Shown: one piece after another, positions 1-8,914 of the stretch
Numbering within the stretch: position 1 is the first letter of the stretch
How the letters are laid out: each line of letters starts with the position of its first letter
Assembly: GCA_963839475.1 (NCBI GenBank)
Contig: CAWIVH010000018.1
Location: 806,001-870,000, forward strand
Source: CAWIVH01 sp963839475
Lineage (GTDB): Bacteria > Acidobacteriota > UBA6911
Direction of reading: 5' to 3'
DNA: 64,000 nt
Program-made: the position numbers and the translations under genes
The notes under the pieces: model-generated
What the model was told of the DNA's origin: nothing
Seen by the model: only the letters and a program-made list of their open reading frames with translations
The model's database searches: none

Positions 1-1010
1 CCCGATTATTGGCCGCGTCGACAAGAAGAAGATTCCCGGCAGAATCCGCGGCAACTCCCGATGGGAAGTTGAGCTTTGCCGATATAGCCGGGATGCCGTC
101 ACCCGAGTATCCTTTCTCTCCCGTCCCGGCTACAGTTGTAATAATCCCCGTGAGTGCGGTCACTTTTCGGATCCTTTGGTTACTTGTGTCGGCAATAAGA
201 ATATTGTCGGAGGAGTCCACCGCAATTCCAGCGGTGGTGTTAACTCTTGCCGCGGTGGCAGGCCCATTATCACCCGAAAATCCCCATAACCCATTTCCAG
301 CAACGGTCGTTATGATCCCTGAAGCCGCTGTCACCTTTCGAATCCGATAATTGCCCTGGTCTGAGATAAGCAGATTTCCTATCGAATCCAGGGCAATTCC
401 TTGAGGATAAAGAAGCCGCGCTGCCGTGGCCGGCCCGCCATCCCCTGAATATCCGTTTTCTCCGGTTCCGGCTACAGTCGTGATAATTCCCTTGGTGGCG
501 TCCACCTTCCGAATCCGACCGTTGCTAAGGTCATTAATAAATATATTATTCGCATAATCCACGGCAACTCCGGAAGGACTGGATAGCTTTGCTGCCGTTG
601 CCGGTCCGTTGTCACCTGAAAATCCGTGACTCCCAGTTCCGGCAATCGTCGTAATGATCCCCGTGTTCGCAGCTATTTTTCGGATCCTTGCATTGGCGGA
701 ATCAGCAACCAGGAGGTTCCCCTCGGTGTCCACGGCTACCCCATTGGGACAGTTGAGCCTGGCCGCCGCTGCCGGCCCATTGTCGCCCCAATATCCCGCA
801 TCACCAGTACCCGCTATCGATGTGATGATTCCGGTGATTGCAGATACTTTTCGAATCCGGTTGTCCTCATAATCAGAAATATAGAGGTTGCCCTGCGAGT
901 CGATCGCAATAAAGAGGGGGTGCAAAAGAGTGGCCATGGAGGCCACATAGCCGTCACCGGAATAAGTGCTTCCGCCGGCCACGGTGGTAATGTGCCCGAC
1001 GGGCAGTTGA
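1..1010 (-). repeat. 171-nt tandem coding repeat (NHL blades)
   Basis: Six consecutive copies of a 57-residue (171-nt) unit lie inside the NHL protein and continue past the window edge. The copies are diverged at the DNA level but keep the same core, a propeller expanded by internal duplication. Confidence 0.8.
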
Positions 1011-3976
1011 TCCAGGGAAATCGTGCCGATCACGAATGACTTCTGCGCCAGTCCCGCCCGATTCTGAACGGTGAGGGTTGTTTGGCCGCTAGCCAGGGCA
1101 GGGGCGGTGAACACCAGGGCATTCGAGTTGCGGGATTGGACTGTGTTGATAATCTGTCCGGCAATGATGATCAGGGTTCCCGGCCCGAAGTTTTTGCCGG
1201 TTATAGTGACGGTTTCTCCGCCCCTTAGGCTGATCTTTTCCGGCGTAACGCTCGTGATTTGTGGTTCTCCGTAACCGAGTTCCCGCGCGAAGCTGGTGCT
1301 GTCGGCGACAAGCACTTTTCCGCTTTGGGTCGTCACTATTCCTGTCGGGGCTGCAAATGTTTTTGCACCTGCCGCAGAGACAACCTCGCCGCTCTGCAGA
1401 ATGGTTTGAATCCGGCTCGAGCCCGGTTCTGAGATGTAGATGTTTCCGAAGGGATCAACCGTTACACCCGTCGGGGACTTGAACCGGGTGCTCGCCTGCT
1501 CCATTCCCTTCCAATCAGATCCGGATGATATCTCTGCTCCTGAAGAAACTCCCTGCGCATTGGTGCGTATCGTCTCCACCGCGCCGCTTTCCCTCACCCG
1601 CCGGATCAACCCGTTTCCCGTATCCGCAATGATCATGCTTACCGGCGGCGGAGGATCCCCCTTCCTCTCCCGTTCCAGTTGCTGCGCCAGTGGTTCCGTC
1701 TCCAGTGCAATCCCGGCTGGAGAATTGAACTTCGCCGCCTTACCCGTCCCGTCTACCCATCCCGCACTCCCCAGACTCCCCGCAATAGTTTCCACCGTCC
1801 CTGCCGTTAAATTGATTCTTCGGATCGTGTGATTGCCCGTATCAACTACCCATAGGTTCCCCCGGTTGTCGAGCGTGATTCCTTGCGGATTGTTGAATGT
1901 TGCCGCACTTACCGCACCATCGTTACCGCCTGCCGCGCCCGTCCCCGCCAGCGTATCTACCTTGCCTTCCGGCCCCGGTTGCACCCTCCGGATCACATGG
2001 TTCGCGCCGTCGCTGACATACAACGTCCCCCTCGCCTGGTCAAAGGCGAGAAAAGCAGGATTGCGGAACTGCGATTTCAGCCGCTCATCGTTTTTCAAGC
2101 CGGGCACTTCCTTCGTCCCCGCATACACCTCCGCCGCCTGTCCCAAATCCTGGGCCAGCAGAATCATATGACTCTTCGTCGCCGCCAGGTACAGCCGCCG
2201 CGCAAGATCCTGCGCGACTCCCTTGATTTCATAACCTGTCGCGCCCGATCTGACGGAGACCACGGTAATCGTGCCGGTCGCTAATACTTCTCCTGCCGAA
2301 ATCGTCAGGGTGGAAAAACCGGCTTCCTTCCCGGTGATAATTCCGCCTGCATCAATGGTCGCGACTGTTTGATCGAGGCTTTTGTAGCTGAAGACAAAAT
2401 CGTCTCTCGGTCTCCCGGTCTCATCCAATGCCAGCAGGCTCGCCTTGACCGTTTTCCCCACGTTGACCGCAATCTCCCCGGTGATCTGATTTGTCTCCCC
2501 ATTCAGCAGCGCGATGCTGGCCAACTTCGCAGCGTTCCCCGGAAAAAATTGCACGCCGCCATCCTGCGCGACCTCATAGGTAAACTCGTTCGCCGTCCGG
2601 TTACCCAGCGGCAGCACCAACGGACCTGAATCCGATCTGTAAAAACTCAGTTTCCCGGTCGCTTTCTTCGTTTTGTCGGTACTGATAAAGATCAACCGCG
2701 TCGAAAAACCCCCTCCGATCGCTATCTGGGGAAAGATCATCTGGCTCGCGGCGGGAACTCGATTCAGATCCGCCACCGGAAGCGTCGTATAGATCAAATC
2801 CTGCCTCTGGTTGATCGTCAGTTTCAGAGTCACCGCCGCCATGGGGGTGGTGCTGTCGATCTGGATCAGTCCCGTGAACAGGTTGCCGGCCCCGGGAAAC
2901 AGTTCGTGCGCAAATACCGCCAGGTGGCCATTCCGCTTCAGTTGCCGGGTTACCGAATCCTGCAGGACCCCCGTCTTGTCGACCAGGCTGAACGTCACCG
3001 TCGCGGCCTGGTCCTCCCGGTTTGCGATGGCCACCCCGGTGTACGAGTCGGCATTGTCGACGTAGATCCGGGCCGAGGTTGTCGCAGGCGTTGAACTGAC
3101 CCCGGCTTCCGTTACCAGGCTGCCGTTACGGCTGTAGCGGAACACGGCGCTCCCGGTGGGAGATGTGTAGCCCGCATCCGGTGTCACCAGCGCATAGCCG
3201 CCACGAAGTCCCGCCGGAGAGTCCAGTTCAATCCGGTACGTGCCGTTCGGGGCAACCTCATAGGCAAAGCGGCTGTTTGAGCTGCCTGCGACCGTCAGGA
3301 CCAGAGGACTGCCGTCATCTCCCAGGAGCGAGATCTGTCCACGCTGGGTTTGTGCCGTGCAGTTCATAAGGATGAGTTGGGTCGTATAGCCATCGCCGGC
3401 GGCAATCTGGGGAAAGGCGATGGGATCGATGACCGAAGCCTTCGATAGATCGATTACCGGCAGCGTCGTGTAGAACAACTCGTTCTGTGCGTTTACCGAC
3501 TCCCTCAGTGTTATAGCGGCAAGTTTCTGGGTGCTGTCGAATGTCAGGCTGCCGCTGAATCCGGCCGGGAGGCTCGTGAAGATCTGGGAGACGAACCGGG
3601 GAAGGTGCTTTCCCGCATCGAGGGAGATGGTCTTGCGGGAGACTTCCGTTCCGGAGGGGTCACGCAGGACAAGTGAAATGGAGGCGGTCTGGGACGACGG
3701 GTTGACCAGCGCTATGCCGGTTTCCGTCTTTGCCTGATCGACGAAGATGCGGCCCGAGGAAAACGGCTCAACGGCTCCTACTCCTGCCTGGCTGACCAGG
3801 ATTCCCGAGGAATTCGTGACGGAAAAGAGGGCAGCGGCTACGGGGATGTGAGTGCCCGCATCCGCCAAGAGCACTGCGTAACCGACCTGAACTTCGGACT
3901 GCGGGAAGAGGAATGAGCCGAGGCCGGTGAGGATGCACAGGGACTGCAGCCGCATCCACCTGAACGTACGAATCAT
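1..3976 (-). CDS. Secreted NHL-repeat / IPT (TIG) domain protein, 3' end outside window
   Basis: An open frame of 1,325 codons runs from an ATG at 3976 off the left edge without a stop. The N-terminus (MIRTFRWMRLQSLCILTG) reads as a signal peptide. Two similar modules of about 240 residues follow, each with a YTTLPV motif followed by an FPQIA motif. Next comes a BIG2/Ig-like stretch (...ATIDAGGIITGKEAG), a first block of NHL blades, an IPT/TIG domain near 1,080-1,260 (ITSVTPEKISLRGGETVTITG) and a second block of at least six 57-residue blades with the core GIITTVAGTG...YSGDGGPA...GVAVD..GNL...D..N.RIRKV. NHL blades build beta-propellers used for binding, so an extracellular adhesive or binding role is inferred. 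A GGGGGTG ribosome site precedes the ATG. Such proteins are abundant in Acidobacteriota. The function itself is unknown. Confidence 0.85.
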   Translation of the reverse strand, partial: MIRTFRWMRLQSLCILTGLGSFLFPQSEVQVGYAVLLADAGTHIPVAAALFSVTNSSGILVSQAGVGAVEPFSSGRIFVDQAKTETGIALVNPSSQTASISLVLRDPSGTEVSRKTISLDAGKHLPRFVSQIFTSLPAGFSGSLTFDSTQKLAAITLRESVNAQNELFYTTLPVIDLSKASVIDPIAFPQIAAGDGYTTQLILMNCTAQTQRGQISLLGDDGSPLVLTVAGSSNSRFAYEVAPNGTYRIELDSPAGLRGGYALVTPDAGYTSPTGSAVFRYSRNGSLVTEAGVSSTPATTSARIYVDNADSYTGVAIANREDQAATVTFSLVDKTGVLQDSVTRQLKRNGHLAVFAHELFPGAGNLFTGLIQIDSTTPMAAVTLKLTINQRQDLIYTTLPVADLNRVPAASQMIFPQIAIGGGFSTRLIFISTDKTKKATGKLSFYRSDSGPLVLPLGNRTANEFTYEVAQDGGVQFFPGNAAKLASIALLNGETNQITGEIAVNVGKTVKASLLALDETGRPRDDFVFSYKSLDQTVATIDAGGIITGKEAGFSTLTISAGEVLATGTITVVSVRSGATGYEIKGVAQDLARRLYLAATKSHMILLAQDLGQAAEVYAGTKEVPGLKNDERLKSQFRNPAFLAFDQARGTLYVSDGANHVIRRVQPGPEGKVDTLAGTGAAGGNDGAVSAATFNNPQGITLDNRGNLWVVDTGNHTIRRINLTAGTVETIAGSLGSAGWVDGTGKAAKFNSPAGIALETEPLAQQLERERKGDPPPPVSMIIADTGNGLIRRVRESGAVETIRTNAQGVSSGAEISSGSDWKGMEQASTRFKSPTGVTVDPFGNIYISEPGSSRIQTILQSGEVVSAAGAKTFAAPTGIVTTQSGKVLVADSTSFARELGYGEPQITSVTPEKISLRGGETVTITGKNFGPGTLIIIAGQIINTVQSRNSNALVFTAPALASGQTTLTVQNRAGLAQKSFVIGTISLDQLPVGHITTVAGGSTYSGDGYVASMATLLHPLFIAIDSQGNLYISDYEDNRIRKVSAITGIITSIAGTGDAGYWGDNGPAAAARLNCPNGVAVDTEGNLLVADSANARIRKIAANTGIITTIAGTGSHGFSGDNGPATAAKLSSPSGVAVDYANNIFINDLSNGRIRKVDATKGIITTVAGTGENGYSGDGGPATAARLLYPQGIALDSIGNLLISDQGNYRIRKVTAASGIITTVAGNGLWGFSGDNGPATAARVNTTAGIAVDSSDNILIADTSNQRIRKVTALTGIITTVAGTGEKGYSGDGIPAISAKLNFPSGVAADSAGNLLLVDAANNR

Positions 3977-4423
3977 GGCAACACCCCCGATGGTCCCTAT
4001 TTGTGTTTAGGCGGTTTCGCAACGCATCCCAGTATGATTTCATTCTACCCCCAAACGCGGGGATCCAGCAGGAAACCGTGTGCGAATTTTCCGCATCGAT
4101 TCCGCCCAAACTCTCGTTTGCGCCGACAAGCTGACATGATGACTGCCCCTTATCAGACATTTGGTGAGGCTATCACGCAGAAGACAAAAAACTACATAGT
4201 GTTCTTCCCCCGATTCTGTTGACACACTGAAAAGGGTGGATCATGGTTCCACCAGAGGGTGTGTCAACAGAATCGGGAGAAGAACAGTTTTCCCTGCAAG
4301 AACGGCAAGTATGAGGGAGAGGCAGCAGAGGGAACAACCTGCCTCGCCCGTAGGGATGCAGAGGGATGAGAATCCTGTATGTTTCGGCAGTTCCATATTC
4401 CTTCTAGATAAAAACGTTATAAA
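3977..4423. other. Intergenic region between divergent genes; holds one large inverted repeat
   Basis: About 450 bases separate the minus-strand NHL gene from the plus-strand gene at 4424. No convincing ORF is present. The only clear structure is the inverted repeat at 4201-4285. Confidence 0.5.
4201..4285. repeat. MITE-like element: 27-bp terminal inverted repeats around a 31-bp centre
   Basis: The left arm 4201-4227 begins gttcttcccc and ends gacacac. The right arm 4259-4285 is its reverse complement with one mismatch in 27. The centre holds a shorter inverted repeat (ggtgga/tccacc). The trinucleotide agt flanks both sides (4198-4200 and 4286-4288), a possible 3-bp target duplication. There is no transposase inside, so this is a miniature non-autonomous element or two abutted insertion-sequence ends. 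The family is not recognised. Confidence 0.6.
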
Positions 4424-4909
4424 ATGCCTCTTATGGGATGTATTGCGGATTGCTTTTGCGGAGTAATTTCAGATCCAAGGGTGGAAAGACTTCCTGCGTG
4501 GCTCCTGCGGCGATACGTCCAAATATTGCGGGTGGCTACCCAATATCCGAATGAAAGGGTAGAGGTGCGGAAAATATCGCGATACCTCCATCTTCGCCCC
4601 TGCCGCCTCAAGGTAATAATAGACTGGCTGATAATCTACCGTGTAGTGAATCTGGATGGAAATCTTCTTTCTATCCCAGCTCTGCGAAAACGGATTTTGA
4701 AGCAGGACCACGGGAGAATGCGCACCAGGCGTTGGCGCGAAAGGCAGTGTACTCCAAAAGCCACAATCTCTTTGCTGCGACCAGAATTACATGACGCTGT
4801 GACGATTGTGGAACGGTTTTTTAATAAAGACATAAATAGGGTTCCATTCGACCTTGAAGAGTTTGAGCGATTGCTTGCTGAAGACCTATCAGCAAACAAT
4901 CCTAGATAA
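4424..4909 (+). CDS. Hypothetical winged-helix-like protein, left end of integrative element
   Basis: 161 residues. Residues about 23-95 (PAWLLRRYVQILRVATQYP, then KISRYLHLRPCRLKVIIDWL and a VVNLDGNLLSI strand pair) look like a winged helix of the kind found at the N-terminus of phage replication proteins. The C-terminal 60 residues are charged with no recognised domain. The start is uncertain because there is no strong ribosome site; an ATG three codons later is possible. It is the first plus-strand gene of the block leading to the polymerase and integrase, so a regulatory or replication role in that element is inferred. Confidence 0.5.
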   Translation: MPLMGCIADCFCGVISDPRVERLPAWLLRRYVQILRVATQYPNERVEVRKISRYLHLRPCRLKVIIDWLIIYRVVNLDGNLLSIPALRKRILKQDHGRMRTRRWRERQCTPKATISLLRPELHDAVTIVERFFNKDINRVPFDLEEFERLLAEDLSANNPR

Positions 4910-5075
4910 GTGCCGCACAAATTCTCACAAATCCAGAAATAAGCTTGAAAGCGCCGGTGATTAGATTATCCTAAAATTCGATATAGAGACAGGTACGGCT
5001 AGGGTCTGCAGCCTGAAAAGCGGTTTCCCGACCGACTGCCGCACTTCCCCGCCGGGACCACTGCGGGAGGTGGAT

Positions 5076-5567
5076 ATGTCCCTGAAAAGAGCCACAAAGA
5101 ATTCGTCTCCGGTTATTGTTTCAACCCCCCACCTTCCGAACGCCACTACCTCCAAAAACTTTTCCGATGGAGAAGTTATTGGTCCAATAAGTATTCCAAC
5201 CACCAAGGAAGAAGCCGACAAAGCATTGAAGGATGAAAACGAGTGGCTTCAACAGAAAATCCACGAGTTGCAGCGGGAGAATGAACGCAACTCTGAGCCT
5301 GGCACAAAAGCTAGCACACCAAATAACGCATCGCTTGCCGACCAGAAAAAGGCGCAGAAGGGAGACATTACATTACTCCAAAATTCAGCCGGCGAACTAA
5401 AGAGTGCGGTGGCTCTCAAGACCGCCGAGAGTTACTTAGGCATATCGTCGAGACAAAGGCAATATTTGATAAAACGCGGAGCTTTATTCGTTATTGGAGG
5501 CGGGTTGAACAGGAAAATCAGAGTTGAATCTCTTCTAAATTACCTTTCACCAGAAAAAACGAAATAA
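5076..5567 (+). CDS. Hypothetical coiled-coil plus helix-turn-helix protein
   Basis: 163 residues from the ATG at 5076, chosen over a GTG at 5070 because GGGAGG sits five bases upstream. The middle (KEEADKALKDENEWLQQKI and on) is heptad-like and charged, probably a coiled coil. The C-terminal 45 residues (ALKTAESYLGISSRQRQYLI...GALFVIGGGLNRKIRVESLL) resemble an excisionase/MerR-type helix-turn-helix with wing. This suggests a dimeric DNA-binding protein of the element. It lies directly before the phased repeats and alpA. No named family is recognised. Confidence 0.55.
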   Translation: MSLKRATKNSSPVIVSTPHLPNATTSKNFSDGEVIGPISIPTTKEEADKALKDENEWLQQKIHELQRENERNSEPGTKASTPNNASLADQKKAQKGDITLLQNSAGELKSAVALKTAESYLGISSRQRQYLIKRGALFVIGGGLNRKIRVESLLNYLSPEKTK

Positions 5568-5568
5568 C

Positions 5569-5595
5569 GCGAACTACTGCGAAGTAGCGCGAACT
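5569..5595 (+). promoter_or_regulatory. Three phased GCGAA(C/G)T repeats upstream of alpA
   Basis: GCGAACT at 5569-5575, GCGAAGT at 5579-5585 and GCGAACT at 5589-5595 are spaced exactly 10 bp apart, one helical turn. They start one base after the previous stop codon and lie 56 bases before the alpA ATG. This is the form of an operator or iteron array bound on one face of the helix. The likely binder is AlpA or the preceding helix-turn-helix protein (inference). Confidence 0.5.
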
Positions 5596-5650
5596 CCAAC
5601 CAGTTTACCCCAAACAACGAAGATGCTAGCTTTTGTATTGGAGGATAAAA

Positions 5651-5851
5651 ATGTCCAAGAATGATCAGCCACATTTACCTGATGTTGGATTCGTCCGATT
5701 GCCAACAGTGCTTATGGTTTATCCAGTGGGCCGCTCTACTTGGTGGAATGGGGTCCGCACTGGAAAATACCCTCAACCAGTCAAGTTGAGCGATCGCATC
5801 ACAGCGTGGAGGGTTTCCGATATTCGAGCTTTATGCAACAGTCATCAATAG
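5651..5851 (+). CDS. alpA: AlpA-family phage/element transcriptional regulator
   Basis: 66 residues from the ATG at 5651, chosen because GGAGG (5640-5644) precedes it. The longer reading from 5633 has no ribosome site. The pattern VGFVRLPTVLMVYPVGRSTWW followed by G.YPQPVKLSDRITAWRVSDI is the AlpA/MerR-like winged helix that reads a start motif, inserts a recognition helix at RSTWW, and ends in a W.V.DI helix. AlpA proteins regulate integrase or excision genes in P4-like elements. The position at the head of the operon before the polymerase fits control of element genes. Confidence 0.85.
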   Translation: MSKNDQPHLPDVGFVRLPTVLMVYPVGRSTWWNGVRTGKYPQPVKLSDRITAWRVSDIRALCNSHQ

Positions 5852-5862
5852 GAGGTTGAACC

Positions 5863-6132
5863 ATGCGGAATTTAGAAAGGCCCGCCGGTGAGCCGCCGGA
5901 CGAGCCTCAAAAACCATGCGGGAACGATCTAGATTATATCACAGTCTCCTTTCGACCGCCCCCCTACGGCGAACAACTCACCCTCAAAATTCTCATCGCA
6001 GAAAAACTCGGCAATGATCGAGAGGTGGACAGGCTACTGCATCGAAAAGCCGCATGGATAAGCATTAACAGAAAAATGAAAGCCAAAGTGTCGGAAGCCG
6101 GGCCGGATTTCTATCACATTGGGAAAGGATAA
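5863..6132 (+). CDS. Hypothetical protein of the integrative element
   Basis: 89 residues with a strong AGGAGG ribosome site at 5851-5855. No signal peptide or membrane segment. The visible sequence is ITVSFRPPPYGEQL, then a charged helical half (EKLGNDREVDRLLHRKAAW). No family recognised. It sits 11 bases after alpA and is probably co-transcribed. Confidence 0.6.
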   Translation: MRNLERPAGEPPDEPQKPCGNDLDYITVSFRPPPYGEQLTLKILIAEKLGNDREVDRLLHRKAAWISINRKMKAKVSEAGPDFYHIGKG

Positions 6133-6138
6133 ATTGGG

Positions 6139-6351
6139 ATGGATCATACCCATAACAATTACGGCCATATACCTTACTCAAAGGCCGATCGTAGTGAGAT
6201 CCGGTGCAGTCAAATTTACCGCATTGGCATCGAGAATGATGGGATGTGCCAGTTCTCTGCTGGGACTCCCAGCAATTGCAGTCCAATTATCCAGCTGAAA
6301 CGAATTGAATTTGAAGTAAGGGGATTCTATGAGCGACGAAAGCAAATCTGA
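6139..6351 (+). CDS. Possible small protein overlapping the next gene
   Basis: 70-codon ORF filling the gap between 6132 and 6329 and overlapping the next gene by 23 bases. Its ribosome site (GGAAAGGA, about 15 bases upstream) is poorly spaced and the composition is unremarkable. It could be real or a chance ORF. Confidence 0.3.
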   Translation: MDHTHNNYGHIPYSKADRSEIRCSQIYRIGIENDGMCQFSAGTPSNCSPIIQLKRIEFEVRGFYERRKQI

Positions 6352-7075
6352 AATCACAGTGGGAAACGTTGAGCCGCAGTCAAACCAAGATTCGGATACT
6401 ACTAAAGATATTTGTGAGCGGACCATAGCCACAGCATCAGGAGGTCCAGCTGCACAGATAAGCTTGGACATTTTTGGCGCGGCGCAATTATCGCCGGGGA
6501 CAAATGGATCGGGCGGACTGGGGGCGGGGCTACCCGACCTAGCGGAGCTCCGGCTTGGTCAGGATTTTGATATACAGGTCGGCGTCAGGAAAGCACTCCT
6601 GACCGTTCCGGTGCGTAAACCTTCCAGGCAGGAATTTGTAAGGGTCAACCCTGATCCTGATTTCCGCCTGGAGACTGCCATTTATGAAATGAAGGATGAC
6701 CGGGAGACTTACCTTGTGGACCGTTCCCTCTGGCCCGATTTCTTCGATGAACTTAAGCCGGTTTGCTTGTTCACAACCGTTAACAGACAGGATGTGGTTT
6801 TTCTTTGGCCGGTGGTGATGCCAGGATCGGATGGCCGATCCAACCCCTGGCATCAATCCGCGCTTCAGGCTGCCCAACTTGCTATGCGGGGCTGGATCCG
6901 CGTTGTACCTAAAATGGGACTGGGGGCATATGAAGTCTTTCAAGCAACAGCCGCATTGCCTGATCCCACATGGCCGGATTCAACATTTCAGGATTTGATC
7001 AGGATTGCTTTTCAGAATCATTTCGTGAATTCCGCTGATCATCCAGTAATTCGCCAACTGCGCGGGGAGAGCTAG
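6329..7075 (+). CDS. Conserved hypothetical protein immediately upstream of the element polymerase
   Basis: 248 residues, no signal peptide. The first 90 residues are low-complexity and acidic. The conserved-looking core runs from about 90 to 240 (VPVRKPSRQEFVRVNPDP, TYLVDRSLWPDFF, VVFLWPVVMPG, NPWHQSALQAAQ, GWIRVVPKMGLGAYEV). It ends one base before the polymerase ATG, so the two are translationally close and probably work together, perhaps as a DNA-binding or accessory replication factor (inference from position only). I do not recognise a named domain. Confidence 0.65.
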   Translation: MSDESKSEITVGNVEPQSNQDSDTTKDICERTIATASGGPAAQISLDIFGAAQLSPGTNGSGGLGAGLPDLAELRLGQDFDIQVGVRKALLTVPVRKPSRQEFVRVNPDPDFRLETAIYEMKDDRETYLVDRSLWPDFFDELKPVCLFTTVNRQDVVFLWPVVMPGSDGRSNPWHQSALQAAQLAMRGWIRVVPKMGLGAYEVFQATAALPDPTWPDSTFQDLIRIAFQNHFVNSADHPVIRQLRGES

Positions 7076-7076
7076 G

Positions 7077-8876
7077 ATGCCGGCCTACCTTTCCGACTTT
7101 AGCAGCATATGGCTGGTCGACTTTGAATTCAGTGCGCCATCAGGTGGGTTGCCTGAGGTCCGTTGCTTGGTGGCGCATGAGTTTCGATCTGGGAAGCGGC
7201 TGAGGTTCTGGGAAGAAGAGTTGCAGGCAATGTCCGTTCCGCCATACTCGACAGGTCCCGAGAGTCTATTTGTGGCCTATTACGCCTCAGCCGAGATGGG
7301 CTGCCACCTGGCACTTGGCTGGCCCTTGCCTGATAACGTAATTGACTTGTTTGTCGAATTCCGAAATTTGACCAACGGGGCGCCAGTGACCTGTGGCAAT
7401 GGGCTAATCGGCGCCCTTACCTATTTTGGCCTGGACACAATCACCGCGGTTGAAAAGGCCGAAATGCGAGATCTGGCTATTCGCGGCGGCCCGTATACCC
7501 TAGCGGAACGGCAGGCTTTACTCGACTACTGCGAGTCCGACGTTTTTGCCCTGGAGAGGCTCCTGCTGAGAATGGAAGGCAATCTAGACGTACCACGAGC
7601 GTTGCTCCGGGGTCGCTATATGAAAGCTGTAGCCCGCATAGAAACGGCCGGCATTCCGATAGACGTTCGGACCTTTGAAGCAATCCGTGACAGCTGGGAG
7701 GCAATCCAAGATGCCCTGATCCTTGCGATTGATGCCGACTATCACATTTTCATCGGGCGCACATTCAAGGCGGACCTTTTCAAGAGGTACCTGATCACCC
7801 ACCGTCTGGCTTGGCCGCAGGATGATAGCGGCAGGCTGCAGCTGGACGAAGATACCTTCCGAGAAATGAGCCGCGTCTATCCTCAGATAAATCCTCTCCG
7901 TGAACTCCGAGCAAGCCTATCGCAAATGCGGCTATCGGCACTCGCAGTCGGACCCGATGGCCGAAATAGATGCCTACTTTCACCTTTCAGCGCACGCACC
8001 GGCCGAAATCAGCCCAGCAACACCAGACTTATATTTGGACCAGCAGTCTGGCTGCGGAGTCTTATTCAACCCGAGCCAGGATTCTCGATAGCTTATGTTG
8101 ACTGGGAGCAGCAAGAATTTGGGATAGCCGCCGCCTTGTCCGGGGATCCTGCTATGACAGGGGCATATCAGTCCGGCGATCCTTACCTGACATTCGGGAA
8201 GCAGATCAATTTGATACCCGAACATGGCACAAAAGCCACCCATGGACCTGCGCGGGATCTGGCCAAGGCAACCATTCTTGGTACTCAGTACGGCATGGAA
8301 GCTGACTCACTGGCGAGGCGGATCCAAAAGTCCCCGGCATTTGCGAGACAGCTTCTTGCTTTCCACCGGGAGGTGTATCGGCGCTTCTGGGAATGGTCCG
8401 ATGCGTCCATCAACTTTGCCATGCTGCACGGCTACCTCTGTACGGTATTCGGCTGGCGGATCCGCACCGGTGGCGATGTAAATCCTCGTTCCCTACGGAA
8501 TTTTCCCATGCAAGCAAACGGGGCCGAAATGCTGAGGCTTGCTTGTTGCCTGGCCACGGAAGCCGGAATTCGGGTGTGTGCTCCAGTACATGACGCAATA
8601 CTTATCGAAGCACCAACAAACCAGATCGAAAAAGCAATGGCGGACACTCAGGACCTGATGGCGAAAGCTAGTCGAGTTGTCCTGGCCGGGTTTGAGCTCA
8701 GGACTGAGGCCAAGGTATTTAGTCACCCCAACCATTATGAGGATGAGCGTGGCAAAGCCATGTGGTCCAAAGTATGCCACCTTTTGAATCGGCTAGGCGA
8801 TTCATTTAATGGAGAGCACATGTGCGCTGGCGCACAGGTACCTGTATCGCCCTGCGACACCCGTATAGGTACATAG
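7077..8876 (+). CDS. Family A DNA polymerase (PolA-like) with 3'-5' exonuclease-like N-terminus
   Basis: 599 residues, shorter than cellular Pol I (about 900) because the 5' nuclease domain is absent. The N-terminal part has D-x-E at residues 14-16 (LVDFEFSAP) and a later DYCESDV, as in DEDD proofreading exonucleases. Palm and finger motifs follow: motif A YVDWEQQEFGI near 339, motif B RDLAKATILGTQYGM near 391-405, and motif C VHDAILIE near 502. The usual HDE of motif C reads HDA, so the aspartate is kept and the following glutamate is lost. It starts one base after the preceding gene. An element-encoded replicative or repair polymerase is unusual for a 7-kb integrative element and suggests self-replication after excision (inference). 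Confidence 0.88.
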   Translation: MPAYLSDFSSIWLVDFEFSAPSGGLPEVRCLVAHEFRSGKRLRFWEEELQAMSVPPYSTGPESLFVAYYASAEMGCHLALGWPLPDNVIDLFVEFRNLTNGAPVTCGNGLIGALTYFGLDTITAVEKAEMRDLAIRGGPYTLAERQALLDYCESDVFALERLLLRMEGNLDVPRALLRGRYMKAVARIETAGIPIDVRTFEAIRDSWEAIQDALILAIDADYHIFIGRTFKADLFKRYLITHRLAWPQDDSGRLQLDEDTFREMSRVYPQINPLRELRASLSQMRLSALAVGPDGRNRCLLSPFSARTGRNQPSNTRLIFGPAVWLRSLIQPEPGFSIAYVDWEQQEFGIAAALSGDPAMTGAYQSGDPYLTFGKQINLIPEHGTKATHGPARDLAKATILGTQYGMEADSLARRIQKSPAFARQLLAFHREVYRRFWEWSDASINFAMLHGYLCTVFGWRIRTGGDVNPRSLRNFPMQANGAEMLRLACCLATEAGIRVCAPVHDAILIEAPTNQIEKAMADTQDLMAKASRVVLAGFELRTEAKVFSHPNHYEDERGKAMWSKVCHLLNRLGDSFNGEHMCAGAQVPVSPCDTRIGT

Positions 8877-8914
8877 ATATTTAAAGAGATAGAAACAAAG
8901 AGATAAGAAAAGGA

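Noticed and set aside
1..1010. Regular repeats resembling a CRISPR array
   Set aside because: Period is 171 nt and in frame, the repeats are diverged coding NHL blades, and no unique spacers or cas genes exist.
1..4020. Many plus-strand ORFs opposite the NHL gene
   Set aside because: They mirror a single continuous minus-strand frame with clear domains; no ribosome sites or families on the plus strand.
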